Positions 1 through 10,174 are shown, counted from the stretch's first letter. The stretch is 64,000 nt of DNA from Candidatus Competibacteraceae bacterium (GCA_016699715.1 CP065007.1:2856001-2920000); one strand, 5' to 3'. The notes: generated by a model from the sequence alone, not told the origin. Numbers and translations are program-made.

Positions 1-352
1 GATGGCGAACCGAGGCTTCCTTGAAAGCGGCAATGGCGGCGTGCAGGTCACCTTGATCCAGACAGGCGTAACCCAGGGCATTGTAGCCATTGAAGCTATC
101 GGGATCGGCGTCTATGGCGGATTTCAGCAGGGCGATCCGCTGCACGGGATCGGCCATGCCGTAACTGGCAATGATGCGTTGCTGCGCTTTCTGGGCACGG
201 AACAGTTGTTGACGCAGCTCGATTTGGAACTGTTGGAGATTTTGGCGCAAGGTTCTGATTTGGCTAAACTCCCAATACGCCATCGCCCCAACTACCACAG
301 CGAGCATCGTCACCAACAGCGTGAAGGCAACCAGGGTATCGTTGACGGTCAT
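1..352 (-). CDS. TPR protein with N-terminal membrane anchor (partial, runs off window)
   Basis: The reverse strand reads from an ATG at 352 through the window edge without a stop, so only about 117 N-terminal residues are visible. Residues 5-27 form one hydrophobic segment (LVAFTLLVTMLAVVVGAMAY), followed by a glutamine-rich helical stretch and then a tetratricopeptide-like unit (GYNALGYACLDQGDLHAAIAAF). A strong ribosome site (GAGGAG) lies just upstream of the ATG. The start is 20 bases after the stop of the large AAA+ gene, so it is probably the last gene of the same operon. TPR units usually mediate protein-protein contacts; a specific role cannot be given. It could be a membrane-tethering partner of the putative defence system or an unrelated downstream gene. 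Confidence 0.7.
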   Translation of the reverse strand, partial: MTVNDTLVAFTLLVTMLAVVVGAMAYWEFSQIRTLRQNLQQFQIELRQQLFRAQKAQQRIIASYGMADPVQRIALLKSAIDADPDSFNGYNALGYACLDQGDLHAAIAAFKEASVRH

Positions 353-372
353 AACGTCATTCTCCTCTCAAG

Positions 373-3300
373 CTACATCGCTCGCGAAATCCGACTACGC
401 AAATCGGGCGGCGGGCTGGAGTTCAAATATCGCTTTCCCTCCCGCGTTAAACTCCGTCCCGCCGACGAAGTTTCGATCAAACCCAGGCGCACCAGATATT
501 CCGCCGTTTCCACGAAATCCTGCCGGTGCGTCAAACCCAGCGCCTGACTCAAGGTGGCTTCCGAAACCGCACCGTGCTGTTTGAGATAATGCAGGAAGCG
601 ACGGGCCACGTCGTCGAGGCCGTTATAGTCGATACCCTGCGATTCGTAGAAAGCCGCAATGTTCTCCGGAATCATCAATTCGGCGGCTTGCCGTAGCGAC
701 GGAGTTCCGTCCATTTGCTGCCCCGCACAATGAAAGAAATGCGGGCGCAACGCTTCGCTCAGGTCGCGGACGCTGCGGCGCGGGTTGCAGCGCGCTCGGG
801 CAGCAATTTCGTAACAGGCTTCCCGCGACAGCTCCGCATTGTCCAGGCAATCCTTGCCATGCAGCCAGATGATGCCGGCCAATTCGTGCAGTGTGTAGGA
901 ACGCAACCAGGTTTTATTGGGCCGGCTTTGGAAAGCCTCCGACAACTTGCCCTGATCCGTGGTCGCCAGCAGGAACACCACCCGGTTGAAATCGTAAAGA
1001 CCACCCTCGATGGACGTAATTCGGCGATCATCCATGGCGCTCAGAAGCGCGGTAGCCACAGATGCCGAAATGCCATGTACTTCATCGATGAAAATCAGGC
1101 ATGGCTCGATACGTATCGTTCCAACTCCAGATGCGGCCGGCACCAACTCTTCCTGCGTTAGCCGTTCCAGCAAATCGCTCGGACGGCGCAAATCGGAACC
1201 GCTGAAGAACAAGGGTTCCCGATTCAGCAGCAGTGCGCCAATGCTCCGTGCCAGGGTGCTTTTACCCACGCCGGCGGGACCCACCAGCAGCTTGTCGGGA
1301 AAGCGTTCGCCGAGCGCTTTGGAGAGCTGGGCCTGTTTGACCAGCAGATCAACCGCCTGATATTGGCCGATCATGCCCAAGGCATTGACCGGGGGTGGCC
1401 AGATTTGCCCGGTTGCCGGATTGGATGGAGCGATAGGCGCTGCCGCCATCTGTACGCGATCCGGGACCGGGGCAGATGGAGACGTCAGCGGCTGTGCGCT
1501 GAATTCCTCGGGTAGTGAAACGGGATCGGGGACCGCCGATGCCGGGGATGATTCCGAGGCAGCGGTCGTCTCGATTGCGGAGACAGGGCGAGCGGGCGTA
1601 ATGGCAGTGGGCGCGGCTGGTTCCCAGTTCAACAGGTTGTCGACTTCCGGCAGACCGAGTATTCGATGAATGACCGGCCATTGCAGCGCTGGTTTCAGGG
1701 ATTCCGCAACTCCCACCGCTTCCCGGCGTAAGAGCACGCTGATCACATCGCCGCTAACTTGGACATGCGGCATCTTTCCTGCTTCCACGGCGAACAGTTC
1801 CATCAGCCAGCCGCCCCAGCGCAGCCGGTTGGCGCGATCCATCGCTCCGTCGCTGGAACGCGCCTGCGCGGCACGGGCCAGTGTTTGTTTCAACATTTCG
1901 CAACGGGGGATGGAGAGCGGGGAGCGCGGCTGGAGCGACGCGGCGGCGAGCCCGTCTTCCACCGCCTCCAAGGTGTTGCCGATCTGTTCCACGGCATGAG
2001 CCAAGCGGGCGATCTCGATTTGATCGTTGTTCGACGCCTTGACCTCCACCGCGATTAGATGGAACGCCGCCGCCGTTTCGTCTTTCCACAAGACCAGCAA
2101 ATCACAACGATTCTCCAGCGCCCGCTTCCCCGTCCGCAGCCAGAGCCGCGCCAGCGGGTGATCGACGGAAAGTACCAGCGCACCCGGATAACGGCGCTGC
2201 AAGTCGCGGGCGGCGAACAGCAGACCGGCGAAGCCGATAACCTTCTTCTGATCGGGTTGCCCGTCCTGCTTTCTGATGATGTCCAGCACCCCGCTGCCCA
2301 ACAGCCGTGCGCCCTGATGCAGTAAACGGCTCATGTGTTCCGGGGTCACCGTCAGGTTGAGCGGGTGGGCGAATACAGGCCGAATCAGGCGGGCCAGCGC
2401 GCCAAAATCCCGCGCTGCCAGAAACGTGTCGCGCATCCCTTCGCGCCGTTCCCAGATCCGCACCGACTGCATCCCGGCTTCGGACGGCAGCGCCCGGTCG
2501 GCGAGGAACAGCCAACGGGCGGCGGGATGATCACCTTGCAGAATTTCGTCGGCGGTCTGGGCCAGCGCTTCGGCGTCGGCGTAGGCATGGGGAGTCACGT
2601 CCCGCTGATTGCCCTCCAATTCGTTCATCAACAGCAGGAATTCGCTGAACGGCGATTCACCCGGCTGCGGGCGCAGTTCGATGCGCCCGGAACGGCGATC
2701 CAGTTGCACGTCGTAGCGGATGCAGAACGGACTCATCGGCAGATTCTGCCCCGCGCCCCGCTGGCGCAGGCGAATGGTGGATTCATCGAAAATCGCCGCG
2801 ACATGGCAGGGCCGCGCCTTGATCCGGTTCACGATGTCGCCCAGGTGCGGCGGTTCATCGCTCAGACAGGTTTCGTCCAAATGCAGATGAAGGCGGTCGG
2901 CGGCAATTTTTTCCTGTACCTCGTCCTCCTTGCGGGTATTGCTGAAACTCAATGCGGCGCGCAGGCGATCCGCGTGTTGGCCAGTGGCATAGATCGCCGC
3001 ATCGACCGCCGCTAGCTTCTGCCCGCCTCGATAGCGAGGGTCGTTGAGCAGTCGCACCAACTCCATCATCAGATTTTCGGGCTGCGGTGGATTGATCAGG
3101 GCCACGCGCAGCGGATAGGGATGGTTTGGGTGCAGAATGATGTACTGATCCAGTGCCTGATGCAGGGCGCGGGCGCCATCGGCCCCCGAGCAGGCATTGA
3201 TCAGGTTCTCGAATACCGGCAAACCTTCGACCTGGCTGGCGAGCGGGAGTAACTGGTTCAAACCGTACCCCGCCGGCAGGCTGCCCAGCCGTACCACGGA

Positions 3301-5073
3301 CAGGAATTGTTCCGGACGCTCCAGTTCTCTGCGCACTACCTCGCGGTCGCCAGCGTCCAGGGAAGTACTTTTGGTGAGACCGCGCAATAGGGTCGAGAGC
3401 CGTTCGTTGCGCCACAGGTAAAGGGGATGAGTCGGCAACAGCACCGCCTTGGCGGCCAGTTTGCCGTTGGGCAAATGGACCCGCAGCTGCACGATGTCCA
3501 ACGCCAGGAGCGCTTCCAGCGCCGACCGTGCCCAATCGGGGCTGCTCGACGCCATGACGCGATAGTTTTCCTGGGTTTCGCGGTACAGGGTGGCGGCCAG
3601 TTCGAGATAGCGGCGAACTTGCGTTAGTATCTCGGGCCGTCCATCCAACCAGGAGCGGGCGTGATAGATCAGCTTGCCGAGATGCGGCAACAGACCAGTA
3701 CGCAGCGTCTGAAATGCTCGCCAAGTCGCGGCCAGTTGGGTGTGGCGCCCGATCAATCCCGGCAGATCCTCATCCCAGGCCGCCAATAGTGCCTCCAGCG
3801 AAAGCGCCTCACCCTCGATGGTCACGACCCGATCCGGGTGCACAAAAACCGGAGAACGATCCGCCGCACCGGCCAGTGCGACTGGCAGAAACGTTTCCGA
3901 GGTGTCCAGAAATCCGCCCCAATTTTCCTGGCTACAAAAAGCTTGTACCCAATCCAGCACTTTGCGGTCGACCGTTGTCGTTCCGGTCACCTCACGCTGA
4001 CTGGACGGCAGCGTGACTGGAATTTCGATATCCTCGCTGGGAGCCTCATCGAAGGCTGTCCAGGCTTCATCAATGGCATCGGCAATGGCGGCCAAATCCT
4101 CGTCGCGTCCATCAAGGAGCGCGTCGGAAGATTCATCAGCCAAGGAAGGCGGATCGCTTGGGTTGGGATCAGGGGTGGGGTCAGGCGTGGGGAGATTCTT
4201 GTCCTCTTCGGGCTCATCCTTCGGCGGACGGGCCACGACCAGCGCCTTGGCAAGACTTAGCGTATCTTCGACACCGCGCTGGATCGCGTCCATATACGAC
4301 TCCACGGCGACTACCGCTTCGGTCATTTCCGCTTGCCGCGCGGGATTTTGGTAGTGCCGCCGCGCCCGGACGCGAAGGTCGGATGCCCGGAGGGTTTTCA
4401 CTTGCCGGACGGTGGCCAGGTTCAGGGCAAGCCGTTTGCTGACGTGATCCGGGCCGAACAAATTTTCATCCACCAAGAGTCCGAGAGCAGGCAAGGCCAG
4501 CCATGGAGCGCGATTGCCTTGTTCCGGTCGCAGCGCATCCCAACGGGCCAGATACTCCGCACAGGCTTCAAGCGAGAGCAGGGATTCCAGTTCTGGCGCA
4601 ACCAAAATCTCGTATAAAAGCTGGCGATGAACTTCCGGTGAACCCGGAGCCCGAACGGGTAATTTTTCCCGCGCGTCTTCGAGTAGAGTTCGCGCAAGGT
4701 CGGCGCTCAAGGGGCGGGCATAATGACTCAGGGTATGCACACCCGCGTTATAACCGCTAGCGAGTGCAATGGTGCGGGGATGTCGTACTCGATTATTACG
4801 CCATTCCGCCGCCACATGCAGGTCATCGGCGAATTCTCGAATACCAACTAATCCTACCCGCCGTGCTACTTCCTCAAGACTCGTTGCTCTAATATCCATC
4901 CCAGAAATCGCGATGGAAAATTCTTCCGCAGGAAAAGATTGATCAGCCAGTTCGAGAAAGAATTTTTCTATGTCAATAGCCGGTAAGCCCTCGCGCGCGA
5001 AGTCATTTTCTTGTGGGGTTTTTAGGGTAATCCAGCGAGCAAGAGCAATTGATGCATATTCAGATGAATTCAT
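373..5073 (-). CDS. Large putative defence protein: PD-(D/E)xK-like patch, RuvB-like AAA+ ATPase, winged helix
   Basis: 1566 residues. The N-terminal about 280 residues are helical and unassigned. An acidic proline-rich linker lies near 290-310. A long central part follows, with the pattern CDLLVLW...HLIAVEVKAS near residues 989-1012, which fits a PD-(D/E)xK nuclease core (D then E-x-K). A low-complexity Pro/Ala/Ser linker lies near 1160-1230. A RuvB-like AAA+ module follows, with Walker A GPAGVGKST near 1263 and Walker B CLIFIDEVHG near 1328, and the protein ends in a winged-helix-like segment (SEATLSQALGLTHRQDF). It starts 11 bases after the preceding gene. Size and position recall DptH of phosphorothioate-linked restriction, but DptH carries a different ATPase type. 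I infer an effector that couples ATP-driven DNA handling to cleavage. Domain calls are by eye. Confidence 0.75.
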   Translation of the reverse strand: MNSSEYASIALARWITLKTPQENDFAREGLPAIDIEKFFLELADQSFPAEEFSIAISGMDIRATSLEEVARRVGLVGIREFADDLHVAAEWRNNRVRHPRTIALASGYNAGVHTLSHYARPLSADLARTLLEDAREKLPVRAPGSPEVHRQLLYEILVAPELESLLSLEACAEYLARWDALRPEQGNRAPWLALPALGLLVDENLFGPDHVSKRLALNLATVRQVKTLRASDLRVRARRHYQNPARQAEMTEAVVAVESYMDAIQRGVEDTLSLAKALVVARPPKDEPEEDKNLPTPDPTPDPNPSDPPSLADESSDALLDGRDEDLAAIADAIDEAWTAFDEAPSEDIEIPVTLPSSQREVTGTTTVDRKVLDWVQAFCSQENWGGFLDTSETFLPVALAGAADRSPVFVHPDRVVTIEGEALSLEALLAAWDEDLPGLIGRHTQLAATWRAFQTLRTGLLPHLGKLIYHARSWLDGRPEILTQVRRYLELAATLYRETQENYRVMASSSPDWARSALEALLALDIVQLRVHLPNGKLAAKAVLLPTHPLYLWRNERLSTLLRGLTKSTSLDAGDREVVRRELERPEQFLSVVRLGSLPAGYGLNQLLPLASQVEGLPVFENLINACSGADGARALHQALDQYIILHPNHPYPLRVALINPPQPENLMMELVRLLNDPRYRGGQKLAAVDAAIYATGQHADRLRAALSFSNTRKEDEVQEKIAADRLHLHLDETCLSDEPPHLGDIVNRIKARPCHVAAIFDESTIRLRQRGAGQNLPMSPFCIRYDVQLDRRSGRIELRPQPGESPFSEFLLLMNELEGNQRDVTPHAYADAEALAQTADEILQGDHPAARWLFLADRALPSEAGMQSVRIWERREGMRDTFLAARDFGALARLIRPVFAHPLNLTVTPEHMSRLLHQGARLLGSGVLDIIRKQDGQPDQKKVIGFAGLLFAARDLQRRYPGALVLSVDHPLARLWLRTGKRALENRCDLLVLWKDETAAAFHLIAVEVKASNNDQIEIARLAHAVEQIGNTLEAVEDGLAAASLQPRSPLSIPRCEMLKQTLARAAQARSSDGAMDRANRLRWGGWLMELFAVEAGKMPHVQVSGDVISVLLRREAVGVAESLKPALQWPVIHRILGLPEVDNLLNWEPAAPTAITPARPVSAIETTAASESSPASAVPDPVSLPEEFSAQPLTSPSAPVPDRVQMAAAPIAPSNPATGQIWPPPVNALGMIGQYQAVDLLVKQAQLSKALGERFPDKLLVGPAGVGKSTLARSIGALLLNREPLFFSGSDLRRPSDLLERLTQEELVPAASGVGTIRIEPCLIFIDEVHGISASVATALLSAMDDRRITSIEGGLYDFNRVVFLLATTDQGKLSEAFQSRPNKTWLRSYTLHELAGIIWLHGKDCLDNAELSREACYEIAARARCNPRRSVRDLSEALRPHFFHCAGQQMDGTPSLRQAAELMIPENIAAFYESQGIDYNGLDDVARRFLHYLKQHGAVSEATLSQALGLTHRQDFVETAEYLVRLGLIETSSAGRSLTREGKRYLNSSPPPDLRSRISRAM

Positions 5074-5084
5074 TTGAGAGCCAA

Positions 5085-6446
5085 TTAAGAAAACTGATTA
5101 GGAGTCAAGGAAAACAGCGCTAGACCATCGGATGGTTCCCACGCAAAACCTAATTGAATTGACAGGCGTTTGAATGAATCACGATTCACTCGTAAATCGG
5201 CATCCTCATCCAAAGGTGTATAGCCATGTTGTCGTAAAATCGCATGGTCTTCTGGCAACAATCCTACGACAAGACGCCAATGCTCTCGCAATCGCATCGC
5301 CACTTCATCCATAGTACAAACTTCGTTTTGGTCGAGGATGCTTAGCAAAAGCACACTTAGAGTGTCTGGAACAGCACGAAAGTATTTTTGCTGTGTTCCA
5401 CTTCTAGGTTGTACCCATCCAATTCGTTCAGAAAAATCGCGAAAATGATCTTCAAGCTCTTTGCTAATATTGACCTCAAATTTCTCAATAGTCCGCCTTT
5501 TTTCTTCAGTGATCCTCTTTGGATCTAAATTCAACCATAAGCGCACACTTCTCCCAAATAACCTAAGTTGTCTTGCATAACAAGCCATGGCTTGGGTGCG
5601 CAATTGAGGTCGTAAATCTCCTGAAAAATCGCAGAAAAATATGGTTTCTGCCGCACCGGGAACTTGCCGGACTTGATACACTACTAACCAAGAACCAACC
5701 CCTATAATCAATTTGCGTAAGGCATAGGATGACGGATGATATTGAAGATTTTTCGCCAGACGAAGCAACGCTTCAGTTTGTGGTTTCATCAATTCACTTA
5801 TGGCAGTAAGCCATGCAAGTGAAGGATCACCACAAAGTCGTGCAATCTCTTCCTCGAATTCTTCTTCTTGTTCAATGAGAAGCGGTAAACCCAAAGCTGT
5901 TGCAGGTCCTTCTGCTTTCGTTGCAATATCCTTTGCAAGCGCTAAAAACTGTTGTCCAACCATAGTTGAGTTGAGAACAAGCCAGACTAATGCACCAGAG
6001 TGCCCATGATTTTTCGATTGATTAGTCAAATAATCTAGGGACGGGGTACTATAATCGCAACCAAAAGTAGAATATGGCTTGAATGCTGGTCCTAGCGCCG
6101 CACCATCATTATTGTACGCAGCATTCAAGTGGTTTCGCAGCAACTTGAAAGCCTCAATATTGACTAATGGGTCAAGGATCGACTGATTAGTTTTAATTAA
6201 TCGCTGGTAAAGATTTTCTGCGATATAGTCATCACCTTCACGCTTTTCATCTACCTTTGGATTGGCGGCCTTGTTAAGAAATTCGAGGAGAGAATAGCGC
6301 CGATGCAAACATAATAGAAAGCTGGTGGCAAAATGAACTGGTTTCATTCGCAACGGCACATAACCAAGAGATTCTTGGTATAACGAATTGATTATTAGCC
6401 GTTTTTCTTTATTCGCTTTTTTATCAGTATTTCGTGATGCGCTCAT
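5085..6446 (-). CDS. Middle protein of the putative defence operon (unknown function)
   Basis: 453 residues from the ATG at 6446, which has GGAAAG spaced correctly upstream. An ATG at 6458 is also in frame but has no ribosome site. The start overlaps the end of the preceding gene by 23 bases, implying translational coupling. I recognise no catalytic motif. Visible features are a basic N-terminus, a mostly helical body, and a C-terminal region containing WRLVVGLLPED and DADLRVNRDSFKRLSIQLGFAW, a pattern that looks like a small winged-helix-type fold. Position between a GDGKT ATPase and a very large protein parallels DptG in DptFGH systems. Codon use is more AT-rich than neighbouring housekeeping genes, consistent with horizontal acquisition. 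Confidence 0.75.
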   Translation of the reverse strand: MSASRNTDKKANKEKRLIINSLYQESLGYVPLRMKPVHFATSFLLCLHRRYSLLEFLNKAANPKVDEKREGDDYIAENLYQRLIKTNQSILDPLVNIEAFKLLRNHLNAAYNNDGAALGPAFKPYSTFGCDYSTPSLDYLTNQSKNHGHSGALVWLVLNSTMVGQQFLALAKDIATKAEGPATALGLPLLIEQEEEFEEEIARLCGDPSLAWLTAISELMKPQTEALLRLAKNLQYHPSSYALRKLIIGVGSWLVVYQVRQVPGAAETIFFCDFSGDLRPQLRTQAMACYARQLRLFGRSVRLWLNLDPKRITEEKRRTIEKFEVNISKELEDHFRDFSERIGWVQPRSGTQQKYFRAVPDTLSVLLLSILDQNEVCTMDEVAMRLREHWRLVVGLLPEDHAILRQHGYTPLDEDADLRVNRDSFKRLSIQLGFAWEPSDGLALFSLTPNQFS

Positions 6447-9400
6447 AGCGCTTTCCATCAGGGCTAAGTTGAATTTCTAGGAGTTCGCGCCGTTCGAGAT
6501 GAGCGGAGAGAACACGGCGGTCTGTTACAGTAGACGGATGAAGAGCCTCAAGAAATGCTTCAAGGCGAAATATATCACGCTCTGGTATAAGTTTGCGTGG
6601 CAATCCACGGCGGAGACGCTGTAAAGTTTGATAGAGTGAAAAATCCACACGAAGGCTAACTACACCACTATTTTGACCAACATAACGCAACAACAAATGA
6701 TCCGGCTGAAATTCTGGCAAAGCTGAGCAGATTCGGATTGGTATACGCGGACGAAGTAACTTTAACTCGCTGGCAGGAATATTACGGTTAGCCAAGAAGG
6801 AACGACTAGGTTGTTCATGGAACCGATGTCCATTCCATAAATAGAGATTGTCGCCACAGCCTGGAAAAGAGACAGGGCAATATGCTCGGTTAATTGCCTC
6901 AATAATCTGGCGTACTGCCAGCAGGTCATCGTCACGATGTTTGCGCAGTAGACTACGAAATTCAGTGGCGTCAGTGTCTTCAAGATCAAAACATGCCTTA
7001 CCATTTTCGTTTTCAAAATAGAATGCACGTTTTAATATTTTGAATGAAATACGATCTAATCGTGGAGTCAGTTGGGGGCGCGGAAGATCGAATTGCCAAC
7101 CTGACGTAACGATAGCATCACTATCCTCAAGCAAAGAATCCCATACAGGGTGACTATAGCGAACAGGATCAGCAAGTTGGAGATGGCGACATAAAGAAAA
7201 ACGCGAGTCATCCGTGAAAATAATTTCGGAATACCAATGTGCGGAACCATCAGCAAGAGGTGTTTTTGAGTCGGATCGATAGCCGAGAACCATACGCGCA
7301 AGAATGATCCACATTTCACGTATGGTGGCACGAAACCCCATATCGGATAGACGCTCAAATATGACTATAAGGCGATCTTGAACTCGGCTATCACGGAGAC
7401 GAGCAAGATTTCGCGCCAGTTCAGGCGCGGATTCGACTGGAACAGTTTGCAATTCCTTGTCGCCAACGATCTTTGTCAACATTTGTCCAACAATCTCACG
7501 ATTGAGTGAGTTTCGAAGGCTCAGATCAATAACCAGCATTTTCTCCCGCATTAACTCATTTGAAGATTCAGCACCATAGACAAGCCGGCTCCGACATTGG
7601 CGATCAAGTTCGGTAGCATGAATAGGTAATGTAGAATTTGCGGCGATACGTAGAAGATAAAGCGGATATTCATTGATGGCTATACAAAATGGCACTTGCA
7701 TAGTTACCGCTTTCCGCCAACGATCAATTATCGGGGCAACTTGATCGCGGCGCATAAGGGCAGTGGCATCTTCAACTACTACCGCTCCATACTCTTGCAG
7801 AATCGGTGCCAGTTTGCGTAAAAGATGAGTTTTACCATCTCCGGCATTTCCAGTTAAAAAAATACTAATTCCATTTTTGATTGATTCAGCCAAAAAACCT
7901 TCCAAGGCCAGATCAACATGGATACGCGCCAGTTCGGCGCTAGTCATCGAATCAGAAGTTGTTTTAGGCCCGGATGCAGCCAATTCCCGCCAAAACTTAA
8001 ATGCGTCAGGTTCCAAAGCGCCGTTTTTCATTTCGGTCAACTCCAATTGTGGTGGAGTATCGTACTCTCGAACTGACTTACTCGCAGATGCAGTGAAAGG
8101 AATATGGTTACTCAACTGCCATAGTGACCCCACGAGCAGGGCGTTCATACTCGGCACATGGCTCAAGCGCGACGCCAGCCAACGTTTTCTCCAAAAAGCA
8201 GCAATCCGTTCGGTTGCATCCCGAAAATCCTGTGGTCGTAGCAGATAATCAGGCAATGCAACACTACGCGCATTGAGAAAATCTCTTGCTTGTTTCGCCA
8301 ACTCCGCAGCATAAATCAGGCGCGGTCGATTGTGGCGCGTCAACGTGTCCGGCGGAAAACCTAATTGGCGCAACCCAGCCACAAGCCTACGTAGTTTTGG
8401 GCTTGGGCCCTCGCCAAAAATACTGTTGACATCCCGGAATTCACGCCTCTGGCTGAGATAACCTTCAACCGCCTTGCGAGTCTCCGTGAGAAATTGAAGC
8501 GTACCGTAGCCGGAAGTAAAGCCAATTCGCCGATAGCGCAATTCTGCTTGCTGCACGCTGATGACGCCAGCAGGAAGACTGACCCGCTCGTATTGACTAC
8601 TCCCCTGAGCATACAAGCTGGTCGTGCCCAGGTAGACCAGTATGCCGTCCCGGCAAACCGGGGCATTTTTTAGTTGCGAAGAGATGATTGAGGGGCCGGA
8701 ATACAAGTTGCGATAGTCGTCGGCGATTTGCGGCGAGAACAGCAACAGCGCCGCCAGCTTACCGCCGAGCACATGCTGGTAGGGCGGAATCGCGCCGCAG
8801 GTACTGATTTCCAGCATATTGATTCCAGCATATCGGCTCTTCAGCGCCGCCAAAACGGTTTGAAGCGCGATGCCCACATCCTCGCGCGCCAGTACCGCAT
8901 CGATCTGGCTCGGGTCGAGCAGCGCCGCTCGTTGTTCGCGCAGGGTCAGGCGGGCATGCAGCAGTTCCGCCAGCAAACCCGCCCGCTTGCGGGCTACCAG
9001 ATGACGACGCGCTTTCTGCATGGTGGGATTAGCCGAGGGTTTGAGTTCCAACCGCAACATCTCCTCGTCCACCGGTGGATGATCGTCACTGACATCCTCC
9101 ATTTCGGCCACAAGTATGGGTACATCTCCGCCGGAGCGCGCCCTTACCAATTCCCGCAACGTCTCATCCCGCAGCGTGTCGAATTCCTGTGCTTGCCGAC
9201 GCAACCTCGCAATCATCTCGCGGTCCGGATTAGCCAACTCTTCCGGCGTCGCCAGCGCGGTAGGATCGACATCGTCAACAGCCGCCGCAATTTGTGTTTC
9301 CATCCATTCATATTCGGCAGCAAGGCATTTGGGCGAATCGGCGGCGCACAACCGCTCACTCAAGGCGCGCAAGCTCCAACCCAAGTGATATTCCCGATCC

Positions 9401-10143
9401 TCACCCATTTGCAGGGCGCCATTATTCAACCCGATGATGCCCATGACCGCATGACAGGGATGGGCGGCATCCCGCACCAGATAAAGCAGTTGCCTGCCGG
9501 GCGTGGCAAATTGGGGAATGGACCAGGAAAAACGGAAATAACGCCAGATTTCCCGAAGCGAATGCCCGGTGAATTCGTCGATACCGTCCGGAGTGACCCA
9601 CTGCAGATAGGGACGGACAGCGGTCGCGAGCGGATCGTCGCCACCGTCAGGGTTTTGTCGGGCGGCAAGCAGACGAGCATGAAGTTCACCGCCGTCGGCC
9701 ACCAGACACGCTATCGGTTTCTTCCCGGATCGGGATAGTGGATTTTCCAGGCGTCGCGCCAACTCATTGACCGCCGGTTCACTTAACTGCGCCTCCACAA
9801 TAGGCCGAAACAGCTCCCGAGTCTGGCGTTTTTCCGCCAGGATTTGCTCCGGGGTCAACCGGCCGAGACGCGGACGTTCGGCCACCAGCTCGATACCGTA
9901 CCCCTCCTCCCGTATCCGCCAGCCGAGCCGAACCAGATCGAGCAACACACGCGCCGCCGCTTCATAAGCGGAAATTTGTCCCTCGTCAGCGCAACGAGCA
10001 GATGCCCACCGCAGTTCCTCATCCAGAAGTACGCGCAAATCGCTTTCGCTGTTGCGCTGGCGGGCGTTGCTCAAGGATCGAGCCAAGGCCAGGAAACGGT
10101 CGGCGGCGGCGCCTTCCAAGGGTGGACAAATCGGAACGATCAT
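6424..10143 (-). CDS. DUF4338 (DruA-like) and GDGKT P-loop ATPase fusion, first gene of putative defence operon
   Basis: 1239 residues in two halves. The N-terminal about 620 residues carry patterns I associate with DUF4338/DruA proteins: RQLLYLVRDAAHPCHAVMGI near 210-230, GAIPPYQHVLGGKLAALLL near 448-468 and YLGTTSLYAQGSSQYERV near 500-518. The C-terminal half holds an ATPase: Walker A TGNAGDGKTHLL near 762-773, a likely strand VPFCIAINEYPLYL, and a DDSRFSL motif. GDGK(S/T) is typical of DptF-like ATPases. DruA defines Druantia defence systems, but the DruE helicase is not present here. The 5' half has the base composition of the host; the ATPase half is more AT-rich, as if two sources were joined. 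The fold assignments need profile searches. Confidence 0.75.
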   Translation of the reverse strand: MIVPICPPLEGAAADRFLALARSLSNARQRNSESDLRVLLDEELRWASARCADEGQISAYEAAARVLLDLVRLGWRIREEGYGIELVAERPRLGRLTPEQILAEKRQTRELFRPIVEAQLSEPAVNELARRLENPLSRSGKKPIACLVADGGELHARLLAARQNPDGGDDPLATAVRPYLQWVTPDGIDEFTGHSLREIWRYFRFSWSIPQFATPGRQLLYLVRDAAHPCHAVMGIIGLNNGALQMGEDREYHLGWSLRALSERLCAADSPKCLAAEYEWMETQIAAAVDDVDPTALATPEELANPDREMIARLRRQAQEFDTLRDETLRELVRARSGGDVPILVAEMEDVSDDHPPVDEEMLRLELKPSANPTMQKARRHLVARKRAGLLAELLHARLTLREQRAALLDPSQIDAVLAREDVGIALQTVLAALKSRYAGINMLEISTCGAIPPYQHVLGGKLAALLLFSPQIADDYRNLYSGPSIISSQLKNAPVCRDGILVYLGTTSLYAQGSSQYERVSLPAGVISVQQAELRYRRIGFTSGYGTLQFLTETRKAVEGYLSQRREFRDVNSIFGEGPSPKLRRLVAGLRQLGFPPDTLTRHNRPRLIYAAELAKQARDFLNARSVALPDYLLRPQDFRDATERIAAFWRKRWLASRLSHVPSMNALLVGSLWQLSNHIPFTASASKSVREYDTPPQLELTEMKNGALEPDAFKFWRELAASGPKTTSDSMTSAELARIHVDLALEGFLAESIKNGISIFLTGNAGDGKTHLLRKLAPILQEYGAVVVEDATALMRRDQVAPIIDRWRKAVTMQVPFCIAINEYPLYLLRIAANSTLPIHATELDRQCRSRLVYGAESSNELMREKMLVIDLSLRNSLNREIVGQMLTKIVGDKELQTVPVESAPELARNLARLRDSRVQDRLIVIFERLSDMGFRATIREMWIILARMVLGYRSDSKTPLADGSAHWYSEIIFTDDSRFSLCRHLQLADPVRYSHPVWDSLLEDSDAIVTSGWQFDLPRPQLTPRLDRISFKILKRAFYFENENGKACFDLEDTDATEFRSLLRKHRDDDLLAVRQIIEAINRAYCPVSFPGCGDNLYLWNGHRFHEQPSRSFLANRNIPASELKLLRPRIPIRICSALPEFQPDHLLLRYVGQNSGVVSLRVDFSLYQTLQRLRRGLPRKLIPERDIFRLEAFLEALHPSTVTDRRVLSAHLERRELLEIQLSPDGKRYERITKY

Positions 10144-10174
10144 GGTGGTTGGGACGTTGAAAGCCGTGTGGAAC

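Noticed and set aside
2..547. Plus-strand frame of 181 residues at the left edge
   Set aside because: It is antisense to the TPR gene and the AAA+ gene, has no ribosome site or family motif, and the minus strand explains the sequence.
4140..4200. Repetitive TPDPTPDPNP-coding DNA in the giant gene
   Set aside because: An ordinary acidic proline-rich linker, not a mobile repeat.
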